DNA of 64,000 bases, from positions 1 through 64,000 of the forward strand of contig NZ_FPBJ01000012.1 of NCBI RefSeq assembly GCF_900116635.1, given 5' to 3'. How positions within the stretch are numbered: position 1 is the first letter of the stretch; each line of letters opens with the position of its first letter. Positions 37,237 through 49,066 of the stretch are shown here, one piece after another. The position numbers and the translations under genes were made by a program. The stretch is from Xenorhabdus koppenhoeferi. GTDB taxonomy: Bacteria; Pseudomonadota; Gammaproteobacteria; Enterobacterales; Enterobacteriaceae. Under the pieces are notes generated by a model. That model searched no databases. It was not told where the DNA came from and saw only the letters and a list, made by a program, of their open reading frames with translations.

Positions 37237-38007
37237 TCAGCCCAGTAAAAATAGTACTCTACTGTTATGATAAATTTGATTGGCAATCTCATCCGGTGAT
37301 TCTGTACGCAATTCACACAGTCCTGAAAAAACTTGTGCAACTCTTTCAGGTCGATTGGGTTGGCCTTGGGATCCTGCCAGAGGCATATCAGGTGCATCAG
37401 TTTCCAACACTAATGATGACAAAGGTAACTGTGAAATAGTATTACGTGTCTTTTGTGCTCTGTCGTAAGTAATGGTTCCCCCTACGCCAATATAAAATCC
37501 CAGGCCAATAAAAGTCTTAGCTTGTGACAAGCTTCCTGCAAAACCATGAATCACACCAGTACGTGGCAATTTATGTTTTCGTAAAATTGCGGCCAATTGA
37601 TCATGACTTTTTCTGGAATGAAGTATCGCGGGTAAATCATACTGTTTGGCCAGCTTCAACTGTGCTTCCAATAGACTTTTCTGCATCTCAAACTGCGGTT
37701 CAGGCATATAAAGGTCCAGACCTATCTCGCCTACCGCCACACATTTAGCGCTTTTTTTCTGTAATTGCCGGTTCAACTCATCCAAATGTGCATTTTGATG
37801 TTGACGGATATAAAGCGGATGTAAACCGAACGCAGTATAAATTGAAGGATAAGCCTCCGCCAATGCAGCAACCCGCTGGAAATTTATTTGGCTCACCGTG
37901 GGCACAATAATTTTTTCTACGCCTGCTTTTCTGGCTTGTTCCAGACTTTTTATTTCATCGCCAGCAAAAGGCGAAAAATCAAAGTGGCAGTGTGTATCAA
38001 TAAACAT
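37237..38007 (-). CDS. yjjV: YjjV, TatD-family metal-dependent hydrolase
   Basis: A 256-residue TatD-family metallo-hydrolase (E. coli YjjV 259 residues), TIM-barrel amidohydrolase fold. Metal ligands are visible: D-T-H-C-H-F-D at residues 4-10, the bridging glutamate in G-E-I-G-L-D near 93, histidines in L-H-S-R near 129 and V-I-H-G-F near 152, and E-T-D-A-P-D near 203. Substrate unproven, probably a nuclease or deacylase. It starts directly after the yjjU stop, so the pair is co-transcribed. Confidence 0.93.
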   Translation of the reverse strand: MFIDTHCHFDFSPFAGDEIKSLEQARKAGVEKIIVPTVSQINFQRVAALAEAYPSIYTAFGLHPLYIRQHQNAHLDELNRQLQKKSAKCVAVGEIGLDLYMPEPQFEMQKSLLEAQLKLAKQYDLPAILHSRKSHDQLAAILRKHKLPRTGVIHGFAGSLSQAKTFIGLGFYIGVGGTITYDRAQKTRNTISQLPLSSLVLETDAPDMPLAGSQGQPNRPERVAQVFSGLCELRTESPDEIANQIYHNSRVLFLLG

Positions 38008-39132
38008 CTAATTATCCAAATTATCCATCATGACCTGCTCTGTTGCCTGTGTGTTGTCTATCACATCAGAGACAGGTGCCCCCACTATCAGAGGATTGAC
38101 GTGATTCAGGAAATAGTTCCGCCGAAAGCAGTTATGATTAACACTATCTGGATTCAATCCGCGGCGACATACACCATAGCTTTTACGTTCAATATGCCCA
38201 AATTTTCCGTCCACAAAAGTATGCCCAATAGTTGCCAAAAAATATCGCCCGCAGCGTCTTCCCAAATGATAATCCTGATTCAATACACTAATTCGGCTTC
38301 CCAATGCCATTGTCGCTAATGGGGCTGGCGGATAGATTTCGAAGATCTGCACATCATCCGGTGGATTTTCGATAAATTTTTGCGTCCGACGGTAACTGTT
38401 GGCATGGAGATTAACCATCTTAACCATTTTTTGCAGACTGCTGTCTTCCAACCAACGCTCCATGCGCTTGAACCACTGGGGTGTATAGTAAAGCTGTGAA
38501 GGAACTGTCCGAATTACAACAATTGTATCCGCACCACGGAGATAGGCTTCTTGAACGGGTATCGCATCGCAAATACCTCCATCTTGATAAACAACATCAT
38601 CAAGGGTAACGCCATTACGATAAAATCCCGGAATAGCGCTGGAAGCCTTCAAGATGTCCATCCAATTTTTGTCATCAGGATGCAAATAATCAGGGTCAAA
38701 ATTATCAGCACGACAAGCACACATGTAAAATTCACGTCCTGCATCAAATTGGCGTATTCCAACAGGGATATTAAGCGGTAATTGTTTGGATATGGTATCC
38801 ATATACCAATCCAAATCGATCAGATGTCCACCACGAACAAAACGCAGGGGATTAAAAAAAGCGGGATCGGTTGTATAACGATTGATGATTTTACGTGCAT
38901 AGCCCCGTTGACCACAAATATAAGCAGAAAGATTTTGGGCACCTGCCGACGTTCCGAGAAACAATTCAAACGGATTAAAACCAAGGCGAAGAAATTCATC
39001 CAAAACACCTGCGGTAAAAATACCTCTCTGGCCACCACCTTCACAAACGAGAGCAATTTTCCCAGGTTTGATCTGCGAGTTATAAGCCAAAGGTTCTATA
39101 TTACCCAGCGTTATTGGAATATGTTTCCCCAC
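38008..39132 (-). CDS. yjjU: YjjU, patatin-like phospholipase
   Basis: A 374-residue patatin-fold protein (E. coli YjjU 357 residues). The oxyanion loop C-E-G-G-G-Q-R-G-I-F (about residue 30), nucleophile elbow G-T-S-A-G (about 60) and catalytic D-G-G (about 195, Y-Q-D-G-G-I) form the Ser-Asp dyad. The last ~60 residues are variable. Located upstream of yjjV as in E. coli. Confidence 0.93.
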   Translation of the reverse strand: MGKHIPITLGNIEPLAYNSQIKPGKIALVCEGGGQRGIFTAGVLDEFLRLGFNPFELFLGTSAGAQNLSAYICGQRGYARKIINRYTTDPAFFNPLRFVRGGHLIDLDWYMDTISKQLPLNIPVGIRQFDAGREFYMCACRADNFDPDYLHPDDKNWMDILKASSAIPGFYRNGVTLDDVVYQDGGICDAIPVQEAYLRGADTIVVIRTVPSQLYYTPQWFKRMERWLEDSSLQKMVKMVNLHANSYRRTQKFIENPPDDVQIFEIYPPAPLATMALGSRISVLNQDYHLGRRCGRYFLATIGHTFVDGKFGHIERKSYGVCRRGLNPDSVNHNCFRRNYFLNHVNPLIVGAPVSDVIDNTQATEQVMMDNLDN

Positions 39133-39536
39133 TATTCTCCTCCTTTAAAAGCCAGTAACAATATCAAAGCATAATACATTTGCTGAATATCATGAGTATA
39201 TTGTTAGATAAGTGATGCATTTGTTAACTTGTGTTAAACACTTTATATCCGGAATCTTCTGCTCATACTTGCCGTTTCTGCCTTGTAGTGAGCAATAACA
39301 AGTTCCCGATCCACTATCTTAGTTCGTATGCACTCTTTGTTCATGTAGCAATTTCTGAACCTGTCGAGACTTGCCTGAATACTAATATTTATTAAGGAGG
39401 GAATGTCATGTCTGAAGTCAGCCAAAGTCAGCCCAGGGATTTATAGCCTCATTGGGCAATATTCCGCCTGAATAAATGAAAATAAAAATAAAAAAAAAGA
39501 GTGGCTTATTATTAGCCACCCTTTTTAGAATGCCAG
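39133..39536. other. osmY-yjjU intergenic region (404 bp)
   Basis: E. coli carries the small gene ytjA here; no such membrane protein frame is present. On the plus strand a perfect AAGGAGGG site precedes ATG 39408, but the frame closes after 12 codons (39444-39446). The osmY terminator occupies the right part. Confidence 0.5.
39493..39526 (-). terminator. osmY terminator
   Basis: GTGGCT (39501-39506) and AGCCAC (39514-39519) form the stem; on the minus strand it is followed by an eight-base T run. Confidence 0.85.
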
Positions 39537-39938
39537 TTATTTCTTAATTTCTATAGTACTCTTAACAGATTTGACACCTTTCACGCCATGAGCAATTTCA
39601 GCAATTTTCGCTGCTTGATGTTTGTTTTTGACAAAACCAGAAAGATAGACAATGCCTTTTTCGGTTTTCACGGAAATTTCATTGCTATTTATTCCTTTGT
39701 GCTCCAGTAGCTTTCCTTTCACTTTTGCTGTGACAGCACTATCGTCCAAGTAAGCATCTGCATTCTGAAAAGTGTGATCTATTTTTTTCCCTGTATTGTC
39801 TATGGATTTATCGATTTTCTGCCCCTTACTTTCCTCCGTTTTTCCTGAAGAGGATTCGGTTGCCAGAGTATTACCAATAACGAGTACCGAGCCTAGAACA
39901 ACAGCCAGTAGCGAATGTGCAAATTTGATATTTTTCAT
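39537..39938 (-). CDS. osmY: OsmY-like periplasmic protein with a single BON domain
   Basis: A 133-residue exported protein with signal peptide (about residues 1-26, A-V-V-L-G-S-V-L-V-I-G-N-T-L-A). After a K/S-rich linker there is one BON domain (about 64-133: D-D-S-A-V-T-A-K-V-K-G-K-L-L, then E-I-S-V-K-T-E-K-G-I-V-Y-L-S-G-F-V, then G-V-K-S-V). E. coli OsmY has two BON domains and about 201 residues, so this is a one-domain version. I chose ATG 39938, which starts the signal peptide and follows GGTGG/AGG; an upstream frame to 39989 is not conserved. Neighbours are the usual ones. Confidence 0.85.
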   Translation of the reverse strand: MKNIKFAHSLLAVVLGSVLVIGNTLATESSSGKTEESKGQKIDKSIDNTGKKIDHTFQNADAYLDDSAVTAKVKGKLLEHKGINSNEISVKTEKGIVYLSGFVKNKHQAAKIAEIAHGVKGVKSVKSTIEIKK

Positions 39939-40100
39939 CCTACCACCTTTTTTAATATAAACTAGAACTGTACTAGAACAGTATGTCAATTAGACAGTAG
40001 TGATAAAATCAGCTTTACAAAAAATAACGAATATTTTCCTTAAAACAGAGAGTTATTCTTAAATTGAAGAATAATACAGAGAATATATATTGAAAATTAA

Positions 40101-40121
40101 GGGTCAACAGGAAAGTTGACC
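40101..40121 (-). terminator. prfC terminator
   Basis: GGGTCAA (40101-40107) and TTGACCC (40115-40121) form a 7-bp stem ten bases after the prfC stop; on the minus strand the following bases are T-rich. Confidence 0.65.
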
Positions 40122-40131
40122 CGGAAAAATA

Positions 40132-41721
40132 TTAATGTTCCCGTGTCTTACGGAAATCAACGTCAGGATAGCGTTCACTGGTCAGGTTTAAATTAACCAT
40201 CGTAGGTGCAATGTAAGTTAAGTTATCACCACCATCAAGAGCCAAGTTCTGCTCATTCTTACGCTTGAACTCTTCCAGTTTCTTTACATCGCTGCATTCT
40301 ACCCAGCGGGCGGTAGAAACATTAACAGGCTCATACAGTGCTTCAACGTTGTATTCACTCTTCAAACGAGCAACAACAACATCAAACTGAAGTACACCGA
40401 CTGCCCCGACAATCAGATCGTTATTCATCAACGGACGGAAGACCTGCACCGCTCCCTCTTCGGATAATTGAACCAGACCTTTCAGCAATTGCTTCTGTTT
40501 CAATGGATCACGCAAACGAATACGGCGGAACAGTTCTGGGGCAAAGTTAGGAATACCGGTAAATTTCAGCTCTTCGCCTTGGGTAAAGGTATCTCCAATC
40601 TGGATCGTGCCATGATTGTGCAGACCGATAATGTCTCCCGGATAGGCATCCTCAACATGAGCGCGATCTCCTGCCATAAAAGTCAGGGCATCAGAAATAA
40701 CGACATCTTTCTTGATGCGCACTTGGCGCAGCTTCATGCCTTTTTCATATTTACCGGAAACAACACGCAAAAATGCCACACGGTCACGGTGTTTCGGATC
40801 CATATTGGCCTGAATTTTGAAAACAAACCCAGTGAATTTTTCTTCACTTGCGGTGACTTTACGTGCGTCAGTCTGGCGAGGCATTGGAGTCGGAGCCCAT
40901 TTAACAAGGCCATCCAACATATGATCAACACCAAAGTTACCCAACGCTGTACCAAAAAATACTGGTGTCAGTTCACCTTGTAAAAAAGCATCCTGATCAA
41001 ATTCATGGGATGCTCCCTTGACCAGTTCCAACTCTTCACGCAATTGATTCGCCAGCTCTTCACCTATCGCCGCATCCAGTTCAGAATTATCCAGGCCCTT
41101 GATAGTGTGGACTTCCTGAATTGTATGACCTTGACCAGATTGATACAGATAAGTTTCATCAAGGTAAAGATGATAAACACCCTTGAAAGATTTACCGCAG
41201 CCAACAGGCCATGTAATCGGGCTACAGGCGATCTTCAGCTCATTTTCCACTTCATCCATCAGTTCCATCGGATCTCGGATATCACGATCGAGCTTGTTCA
41301 TGAATGTCAGAATTGGCGTGTCACGCAGACGGGTAACTTCCATCAGCTTACGGGTACGATCCTCAACCCCTTTCGCGGCATCAATCACCATCAAACAACA
41401 GTCAACAGCGGTTAAAGTACGATAAGTATCTTCGGAGAAGTCTTCGTGTCCCGGGGTATCCAGTAAGTTAACCAGACAATCTGCATAAGGGAATTGCATC
41501 ACGGAAGTAGTAATCGAAATACCGCGCTGTTTTTCCATCTCCATCCAGTCTGATTTAGCGTGTTGGTTAGAACCACGGCCTTTTACCGTACCCGCTTTCT
41601 GGATTGCCTGTCCGAACAGTAATACTTTTTCGGTAATAGTGGTTTTACCCGCATCTGGGTGAGAAATAATTGCAAATGTTCTTCGCTTAGCTAATTCACT
41701 AGCGAAAATGAGTTGTTGCAT
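40132..41721 (-). CDS. prfC: Peptide chain release factor 3
   Basis: GTPase that recycles RF1/RF2 from the ribosome; 529 residues, identical in length to E. coli RF3 when ATG 41721 is used. G1 motif S-H-P-D-A-G-K-T-T near residue 21, G2/switch R-G-I-S-I-T-T near 69, D-T-P-G-H near 92 and N-K-L-D near 146. An upstream 27-codon extension in the frame is not conserved and is left out. Confidence 0.98.
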   Translation of the reverse strand: MQQLIFASELAKRRTFAIISHPDAGKTTITEKVLLFGQAIQKAGTVKGRGSNQHAKSDWMEMEKQRGISITTSVMQFPYADCLVNLLDTPGHEDFSEDTYRTLTAVDCCLMVIDAAKGVEDRTRKLMEVTRLRDTPILTFMNKLDRDIRDPMELMDEVENELKIACSPITWPVGCGKSFKGVYHLYLDETYLYQSGQGHTIQEVHTIKGLDNSELDAAIGEELANQLREELELVKGASHEFDQDAFLQGELTPVFFGTALGNFGVDHMLDGLVKWAPTPMPRQTDARKVTASEEKFTGFVFKIQANMDPKHRDRVAFLRVVSGKYEKGMKLRQVRIKKDVVISDALTFMAGDRAHVEDAYPGDIIGLHNHGTIQIGDTFTQGEELKFTGIPNFAPELFRRIRLRDPLKQKQLLKGLVQLSEEGAVQVFRPLMNNDLIVGAVGVLQFDVVVARLKSEYNVEALYEPVNVSTARWVECSDVKKLEEFKRKNEQNLALDGGDNLTYIAPTMVNLNLTSERYPDVDFRKTREH

Positions 41722-41802
41722 GTTGATTTTTCCAATTATGCACAAGGTTATGTACAGAAAATAAATTTGCGAAAATTTTACACTGATAGCGCCTCTTTGC
41801 AA

Positions 41803-42004
41803 AATACAACCTGCTCTCTTCTTTGCTCTCAGAACACTTGCCTAATTTAATCGATAAGGTCACGCCAAACGGTGTAGTTCCAGAAAATTTAGACTTAAAA
41901 TCCGCAGGCGTGAATCTGCTGAAAAATAAACTATTGGGTCAATGATCCTTACGCCCGCCACATTTCATAATCTGTGGCGGGCAGCTTAATGTATCGTTTT
42001 TAAG
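41803..42004. other. metE-prfC gap
   Basis: No gene. A perfect 10-bp stem, GCCCGCCACA (41953-41962) with TGTGGCGGGC (41973-41982), lies 22 bases downstream of the metE stop. It lacks a T run, so it may stabilise the metE mRNA end rather than terminate by itself. Confidence 0.6.
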
Positions 42005-44290
42005 TTAGTTATTCAGTGTAGAACGCAGGCGTTTTGCAGCTTCTACCATATTCGCCAATGATTGTCTGGTTTCTATCCAACCCCGGGTTTTCAGTCCACA
42101 ATCTGGGTTTACCCACAAACGCTCAACCGGGATACGGTCAGCCGCTTTACGCAGTAGCGCCTCAATCCATTCAACACTTGGTACGTTTGGTGAGTGAATG
42201 TCATACACACCAGGCCCAATTTCATTCGGATATGAGAAGTTCTCAAATGAATCCAATAACTCCATATCCGAGCGGGAGGTTTCAATGGTAATGACATCTG
42301 CATCCAGCGCTGCTATGGAAGGCATGACGTCATTGAACTCGCAATAACACATATGGGTGTGAATTTGTGTATCATCCTGCGCGATTGCGGCACTCAGTTT
42401 GAAAGCATCCACTGCCCACTCCAGATAAGCCTGCCACTCTTCTCTGCGTAGTGGTAACCCTTCTCGCAATGCAGGTTCATCAATCTGAATGATACCAATA
42501 CCTGCTTTCTGCAAATCATTAACTTCATCACGCAAGGCTAATGCAATCTGTTTAGCAATGGTTTCACGGCTGACATCTTCCCTTGGGAATGACCAACAGA
42601 GAATCGTTACTGGTCCCGTTAACATTCCTTTCACTGGCTTATCTGTCAAGGATTGTGCATACGTTGCCCAATCTACCGTAATCGCTTCTGGGCGGCTGAT
42701 ATCGCCAATGATTACAGGTGGTTTCACACAACGGGAACCGTAGCTTTGTACCCAACCATTTTGAGTGAAGACATAGCCATCAAAATGCTCACCGAAATAT
42801 TCCACCATGTCATTACGCTCAGCTTCACCATGTACCAGCACATCCAGCCCCAGACTTTCCTGCTCTTGAATCGCCTGTTGGATATGTTCACTGATATTGG
42901 TCCGGTAATACTGACCATCCACTCGGCCTTTTTTGAAATCGAGGCGCAGACTGCGAATTTCCGTTGTTTGTGGGAATGAGCCAATAGTGGTCGTCGGCCA
43001 CAATGGTAAGTTATAACGTTGACGCTGAAGTTTAGCACGTTCTGAATATGTCTGATTACGTTCACTGTCTTGCGGCTTGATTGCAGCAAGGCGCTCAGCA
43101 ACAGCCAGATTGTTTACTCTGGTGGAATTTCTCCGGGCACGAATGGGAGCGCTATAGGCATCCAGTTCAGCCTGTTTACCACCTTCTGCCTCATTCAGTG
43201 CCTGTGACAGTAAAGATAGTTCCTCACATTTCTGTAATGCAAAAGCAAACCAACTTTTTACTTCTTCATCCAGCCCTGTTTCATCATTTAAATCAATCGG
43301 ACTATGCAGTAATGAGCAAGAAGTACCAATCCACACATTTCTCTTACCTACCAATGGTGCGACAAGCTGATATTTTTCACTCAAATCTGCGCGCCAGACA
43401 TTACGACCGTTAATCACGCCCAATGAAAGCAACCAATTTTCTGGCAAGAACTTATCCAGATTTTCAGGGGAATCTTTTCCTGCCACCAAATCAACATGCA
43501 GACCTTGTACTGGCAGTGATTTGATCGTTTCAATATTATGACCGATGCTATCGAAATAGGTCGTCAGCAGTAATTTCACTTGCCCCTCAAGCGCCTGATA
43601 AGCTGTTGGGAAAGCAGCGAGCCACTCTTCGGGTAATTCTAATACCAGCGCAGGCTCATCAATTTGTACCCATTCAACGCCGCGTTTTGCCAATTCAGCC
43701 AACACTTGTTGGTACACAGGAAGAATTTCCGTTAATAAGGAGAGGCGATCGAAAACTTTGCCTTTCACTTTACCCAGCCATAAATAGGTTACAGGTCCCA
43801 AAAGAACAGGTTTTATTTTATGCCCCAAGGCCAATGCTTCATCGACTTCATCCAGCAGTTGAGTCCAGCCGAGTTTAAATTCCTGTCCTTCCTGAAATTC
43901 AGGCACGATATAGTGATAATTCGTGTTAAACCATTTGGTCATTTCTGAAGCGGCAGCTGGTGTACCTGTTGGTGCCCTGCCACGAGCTATGCGGAATAGA
44001 GTATCCAGATTAATGGTACCATCTTCATTTTCATTTCGATGACGTGGTGGAACATTGCCCAATAATAGGCTTGTGGTCAATACTTGGTCATACCACGCAA
44101 AATCTCCAACAGGGACTAAATCAACGCCCGCTTCTTTTTGTTGTTGCCAATGACGTGCACGTAATTCACAACCCGTCTCCAGCAATTCTTGTTGAGAAAT
44201 TTTGCCTGCCCAATAATTCTCTTGCGCCTTTTTTAGCTCTCTTTTCAAGCCGATACGTGGAAAACCTAATGTATGATTCAAAACCGTCAT
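42005..44290 (-). CDS. metE: MetE, cobalamin-independent methionine synthase
   Basis: Zinc enzyme transferring a methyl group from methyltetrahydropteroyl-triglutamate to homocysteine; 761 residues (E. coli 753). The N-terminus is G-F-P-R-I-G-x-x-R-E-L-K, and the C-terminal zinc site is in H-T-H-M-C-Y-C-E-F near residue 650 with the third ligand in N-P-D-C-G-L-K near 735. Divergent from metR, with MetJ boxes in the shared gap. Confidence 0.98.
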   Translation of the reverse strand: MTVLNHTLGFPRIGLKRELKKAQENYWAGKISQQELLETGCELRARHWQQQKEAGVDLVPVGDFAWYDQVLTTSLLLGNVPPRHRNENEDGTINLDTLFRIARGRAPTGTPAAASEMTKWFNTNYHYIVPEFQEGQEFKLGWTQLLDEVDEALALGHKIKPVLLGPVTYLWLGKVKGKVFDRLSLLTEILPVYQQVLAELAKRGVEWVQIDEPALVLELPEEWLAAFPTAYQALEGQVKLLLTTYFDSIGHNIETIKSLPVQGLHVDLVAGKDSPENLDKFLPENWLLSLGVINGRNVWRADLSEKYQLVAPLVGKRNVWIGTSCSLLHSPIDLNDETGLDEEVKSWFAFALQKCEELSLLSQALNEAEGGKQAELDAYSAPIRARRNSTRVNNLAVAERLAAIKPQDSERNQTYSERAKLQRQRYNLPLWPTTTIGSFPQTTEIRSLRLDFKKGRVDGQYYRTNISEHIQQAIQEQESLGLDVLVHGEAERNDMVEYFGEHFDGYVFTQNGWVQSYGSRCVKPPVIIGDISRPEAITVDWATYAQSLTDKPVKGMLTGPVTILCWSFPREDVSRETIAKQIALALRDEVNDLQKAGIGIIQIDEPALREGLPLRREEWQAYLEWAVDAFKLSAAIAQDDTQIHTHMCYCEFNDVMPSIAALDADVITIETSRSDMELLDSFENFSYPNEIGPGVYDIHSPNVPSVEWIEALLRKAADRIPVERLWVNPDCGLKTRGWIETRQSLANMVEAAKRLRSTLNN

Positions 44291-44310
44291 GTTGTCACCC
44301 GTGAAATTTT

Positions 44311-44334
44311 AGCCGTCTAGATGTTTACACTTCT
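44311..44334. promoter_or_regulatory. tandem MetJ operator between metE and metR
   Basis: Three adjacent 8-base met boxes: AGCCGTCT, AGATGTTT and ACACTTCT, against the consensus AGACGTCT. They lie in the 108-base metE-metR gap, so the methionine repressor MetJ probably controls both genes. Confidence 0.7.
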
Positions 44335-44398
44335 ATAATCAACAGGTAGTGTATAAACCACAAGCGCAAATTATTCATCATTAACTTGAAGGTTTTTC

Positions 44399-45355
44399 AT
44401 GATCGAAATAAAACATTTAAAAACGTTACAGGCATTGAATCATTGTGGGTCATTGGCCGCTACTGCGAATTACCTGCATCAAACTCAATCCGCTCTTTCT
44501 CACCAATTCAGCGAGTTAGAACACCGTTTGGGATTCAAGCTGTTCATTCGTAAAAGCCAACCTCTTCAGCTAACACCTCAGGGTGAAGTGTTATTAAGGC
44601 TTGCGGAACAAGTATTGCCTTTGGTCACTGCTTCCCTGCGTGAATGCTATGAGCCAGAAAAGACTAATCTACGCATCGCTATTGAATGTCATAGCTGTAT
44701 TCAATGGCTAACGCCTGCACTTAAGCATTTTCGTGAAAGTTGGCCGCAGGTTAATGTAGATTTTAAATCCGGTGTAACATTTGATCCTCAGCCAGCACTA
44801 CAGCAACGGGAGCTGGATATTGTCCTGACATCAGACATTATTGCCGACAGCAATCTGCACTATACTCCACTGTTTGACTATGAAGTGAAACTAGTGGTTG
44901 CACCGGATCATCCATTGGCGAATAAACGCGATATTCACCCGCAGGATCTTGCTTCTGAAACTCTGCTGATCTATCCCGTCCAACGGCAACGGTTTGACAT
45001 CTGGCGACGTTTTCTCCAACCCGCAGGGGTGACACCGACATTGAAAAGTGTCGATAATACCTTATTGTTGGTCCAAATGGTGGCAGCTCGTCTGGGTATT
45101 GCTGCACTGCCACACTGGACAGTAGAAACATTCGAAAGGCAAGGGTTAGTTGTAACCCAGACACTGGGAGAAGGATTATGGAGCAGATTGTACGCTGCCA
45201 ACCGGGAAGGAGAACAACGCCAACCTGCCATTGATACATTTATTCGTTCCGCGCGCCAGCACGCGGTGGGCAATCTGCCATTGGTGAAACGGGTTTCAGT
45301 ATCCAGCGATGATGCACCCAAAGTGAGGCAACAATCAGGCTGCCTCCAATGCTAA
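44399..45355 (+). CDS. metR: MetR, LysR-type activator of methionine genes
   Basis: LysR-family regulator of 318 residues (E. coli 317) with N-terminal winged HTH (about residues 1-60, including [13 protein letters not shown]) and a periplasmic-binding-protein-like effector domain that senses homocysteine in E. coli. It activates the divergent metE. Its last 116 bases overlap the 3-prime end of yigM on the opposite strand. Confidence 0.97.
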   Translation: MIEIKHLKTLQALNHCGSLAATANYLHQTQSALSHQFSELEHRLGFKLFIRKSQPLQLTPQGEVLLRLAEQVLPLVTASLRECYEPEKTNLRIAIECHSCIQWLTPALKHFRESWPQVNVDFKSGVTFDPQPALQQRELDIVLTSDIIADSNLHYTPLFDYEVKLVVAPDHPLANKRDIHPQDLASETLLIYPVQRQRFDIWRRFLQPAGVTPTLKSVDNTLLLVQMVAARLGIAALPHWTVETFERQGLVVTQTLGEGLWSRLYAANREGEQRQPAIDTFIRSARQHAVGNLPLVKRVSVSSDDAPKVRQQSGCLQC

Positions 45356-46139
45356 AGCTCTGCCAATCAGGGTGCTGCTGCCAAATTGCGAAATTAACCA
45401 ACAACCCTGCCGGAACCAGCATATTATTCATAATAGCCAGTGTTCCGGCATCTACTTGGGTCGCACCATAGTTCCACATAAAGTAGCCAATACCAGATGC
45501 ACCAACGCCTAACCAAATCAGAACGCCCCATTGTAACTGTGTTGTCGGTAGTTTTTGTGGATCGCCAAACAACAACCAACCAATGATAGCGACAACACAC
45601 GCTCCCAAATAGAACCATGAGAAAGCGATTCGCTGCGGGATCGGATGGACTTCCATCAAACGCTTATAACCAACCTGACCAATGGCAAAGAAAATATTTG
45701 CCAATTGCACCAATATCAAACCAATCCAGAAAGATTCGCTTGGTCGGTCATATCGAATAATTGCGGCTCCCGCCACAGCCAGAAAAGAACTCAGAGCATA
45801 GCCCCAACGCAGCCGATTACGCCCCATCAAATCATAAATCAGAGTGACATAGAGCGGTGTCATGATGGTAAACAGCAAAAATTCTGCCACAGTTAAATAG
45901 TGATAGGCATGAAATACAAACAAATACATCACGCCAAGCTGACAAGCGCCGATTGCCATATATAACGCAATGACTTTCAACGATAACCCACGCCAACGCA
46001 AAAATGGCAAGAATACCATTGCAGCCAGAACTACCCTGACAAGCACAGAAAACCAGCTATCAACCTGACCAGAAAGATAAACGCCGATCAGGCTAAATGA
46101 AGCGGCCCATAAAAATGTTGTGATCGTTAACAGCCACAT
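45240..46139 (-). CDS. yigM: YigM/BioP-type EamA permease (biotin transporter)
   Basis: A 299-residue drug/metabolite transporter family protein with about ten membrane helices, same length as E. coli YigM, which is described as a biotin importer. Conserved segments include Y-L-T-V-A-E-x-L-L-F-T, [13 protein letters not shown] and [11 protein letters not shown]. Convergent with metR as in E. coli, and overlapping it by 116 bases. Confidence 0.93.
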   Translation of the reverse strand: MWLLTITTFLWAASFSLIGVYLSGQVDSWFSVLVRVVLAAMVFLPFLRWRGLSLKVIALYMAIGACQLGVMYLFVFHAYHYLTVAEFLLFTIMTPLYVTLIYDLMGRNRLRWGYALSSFLAVAGAAIIRYDRPSESFWIGLILVQLANIFFAIGQVGYKRLMEVHPIPQRIAFSWFYLGACVVAIIGWLLFGDPQKLPTTQLQWGVLIWLGVGASGIGYFMWNYGATQVDAGTLAIMNNMLVPAGLLVNFAIWQQHPDWQSFSIGGSLIVASLWVHHRWILKPVSPMADCPPRAGARNE

Positions 46140-46162
46140 GATTTATTGATTTTTACCTACTT

Positions 46163-47812
46163 TTATTGTTCTTTTCCCACTAAAAGCGCTTCCAGCAAAT
46201 CAAGATCATGCAGCAGCGTTTGTAGTGTCTCATTACTAACTTTACGAGTTGCACGCAGATGATACAGTTCGCCACGTTCAGCCCTTAATGCTGTTAAGCG
46301 GAAGCGTTGTTCCAACTCTTCAACCATCAGATTATGCTCGGCTTCATCCGTTCCGGCTGTACGCCGCCGCAAATAACCGGTAACACGGGAAGCAACCTCG
46401 CTAATAACCTCCGCATCCAGTTTTTCTTCAGTGTTGACAGACAAACGCTCTTCCATTTTATTCATACTGACAATCGCAACTTTAGCCATTGCAGCTTTTG
46501 CCATTCTGATTTCATTGAGATCAGCCATCTTATCGCCGACTTTCATACCACGCAGCAGCAAAGGTAATGCAATAACGCCCACAAACAGGGAAAGCAAAAT
46601 CACACCGGCGGAAATGAAAATCAACTGATAACGTGCCGGGAACGGATCACCATCTGGCAAGAACAAAGGAACAGATAGCGCACCTGCCAGCGTAATTGCT
46701 CCACGAACACCAGCAAATGAAGCCAGCCATAATTCACGGATAGTGTAAGAGGCAAATTCCAGTGGTCTCTTTTTCATAAACACTTTGCTGGTATTTTTCA
46801 TCAGCCATAACCAGCCAAATCGGAGTAATACCAGCGCACCATAAATGATGGCCACAGCGGAGAATAGCATCCAGGTTTCAACATTCGGATCAAGATCAGC
46901 CTGAGCCACAGAAGTTTCCCAAATGTCTGGTAACTGTAACCCCAACATGACGAATACAAGGCCGTTAAAGACGAAAGCCAGCATCCCCCATACGTTATCA
47001 GCACGTAAACGCATATCCAATGGCGCATTACGGATCACGCCTGCTTTACTGATTGTCATACCAGCAGCAACCGCAGCCAGAATACCTGAAAAACCGATAT
47101 GCTCAGCAATCAAATAGGAAGCAAATGGCAACAACATCATGAACATGATTTGCGTTGCCGGATCATCTCCACTCCAGCGGCTCATCAATCTCAATGATTT
47201 ACTGTACACCAATGTAACACCAATACCAGAAAGCAACCCACCAATCGCAACTTTGAAAAACTCCAATGTTGCGCCAGTGACGGTAAAGGCCATCGTTCCC
47301 ATGGCAATCGCCACCGCAAATTTAAGAGCGACCAGGCCAGAAGCATCATTCATCAATGCTTCTCCTTCCAGTACACTCATCATATTTTTAGGGATGCTTC
47401 CTCTTCCAACAATTGATGACAGTGCCACCGCATCAGTTGGTGATAATACTGCTGCCAGTGCAAAAGCAGCGATAAGTGAAATACTCGGCAGCAACATGTG
47501 AATCAAATAGCCAATGCCAACAACAGTCACCAATACCAGGACTAAAACTAAAATGAAGATTTCCCGACCATGCTGAAAAAATTCTCGGGTTGGAGTTTTC
47601 CAGCCATCAACAAACAACAAAGGAGGGATAAGTAAAACGAGGAATAATTCAGGATCGAAAGTAACGTGTAAACCAAAATGAGGCCAGGCCAGCAGCGCTC
47701 CCATTGCTATTTGCACTATCGGCAAGGGGACACGGAACGGAATCATTTTAGTAAGAACACCAGAAACTGACACCACCAAAATCAAGATCAAGATAGTAAA
47801 GAATATTTCCAT
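46163..47812 (-). CDS. yjcE: YjcE, CPA1-family Na+/H+ antiporter
   Basis: A 549-residue cation/proton antiporter, same length as E. coli YjcE. About 12 membrane helices occupy residues 1-420; the ion-site motifs are L-S-P-T-D-A-V-A-L near 133 and N-D-A-S-G-L near 164. A charged cytoplasmic tail with helical E/R-rich segments follows. ATG 47812 has AAGGG upstream and matches the family N-terminus M-E-I-F-F-T. Confidence 0.93.
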   Translation of the reverse strand: MEIFFTILILILVVSVSGVLTKMIPFRVPLPIVQIAMGALLAWPHFGLHVTFDPELFLVLLIPPLLFVDGWKTPTREFFQHGREIFILVLVLVLVTVVGIGYLIHMLLPSISLIAAFALAAVLSPTDAVALSSIVGRGSIPKNMMSVLEGEALMNDASGLVALKFAVAIAMGTMAFTVTGATLEFFKVAIGGLLSGIGVTLVYSKSLRLMSRWSGDDPATQIMFMMLLPFASYLIAEHIGFSGILAAVAAGMTISKAGVIRNAPLDMRLRADNVWGMLAFVFNGLVFVMLGLQLPDIWETSVAQADLDPNVETWMLFSAVAIIYGALVLLRFGWLWLMKNTSKVFMKKRPLEFASYTIRELWLASFAGVRGAITLAGALSVPLFLPDGDPFPARYQLIFISAGVILLSLFVGVIALPLLLRGMKVGDKMADLNEIRMAKAAMAKVAIVSMNKMEERLSVNTEEKLDAEVISEVASRVTGYLRRRTAGTDEAEHNLMVEELEQRFRLTALRAERGELYHLRATRKVSNETLQTLLHDLDLLEALLVGKEQ

Positions 47813-48941
<1,129 letters not shown>

Positions 48942-48981
48942 AAACTAGAAAAAAAATCTCGCGAGGAATAAGAGGAATAAT

Positions 48982-49014
48982 AAATGCAGAGCCAGTTAAA
49001 TAGGCTCTACATTT
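48982..49014. terminator. hairpin between sanA and yeiB
   Basis: AAATGCAGAGCC and GGCTCTACATTT pair with one mismatch around a 9-base loop. It lies between two convergent genes and may serve both; the T-rich run is better on the minus strand (yeiB). Confidence 0.6.
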
Positions 49015-49032
49015 AAACTGCATCACACAATA

Positions 49033-49066
49033 TTTACCTGAAATTACGATTTACCTGAAATTACGC
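49033..49066. repeat. 17-bp tandem duplication at the yeiB 3-prime end
   Basis: TTTACCTGAAATTACG occurs at 49033 and again at 49050, period 17. The second copy contains the yeiB stop codon (49061-49063), so the duplication extends the untranslated side only. Confidence 0.85.

Noticed and set aside
40468-40983. 171-residue plus-strand open frame opposite prfC
   Set aside because: Antisense shadow with no family features.
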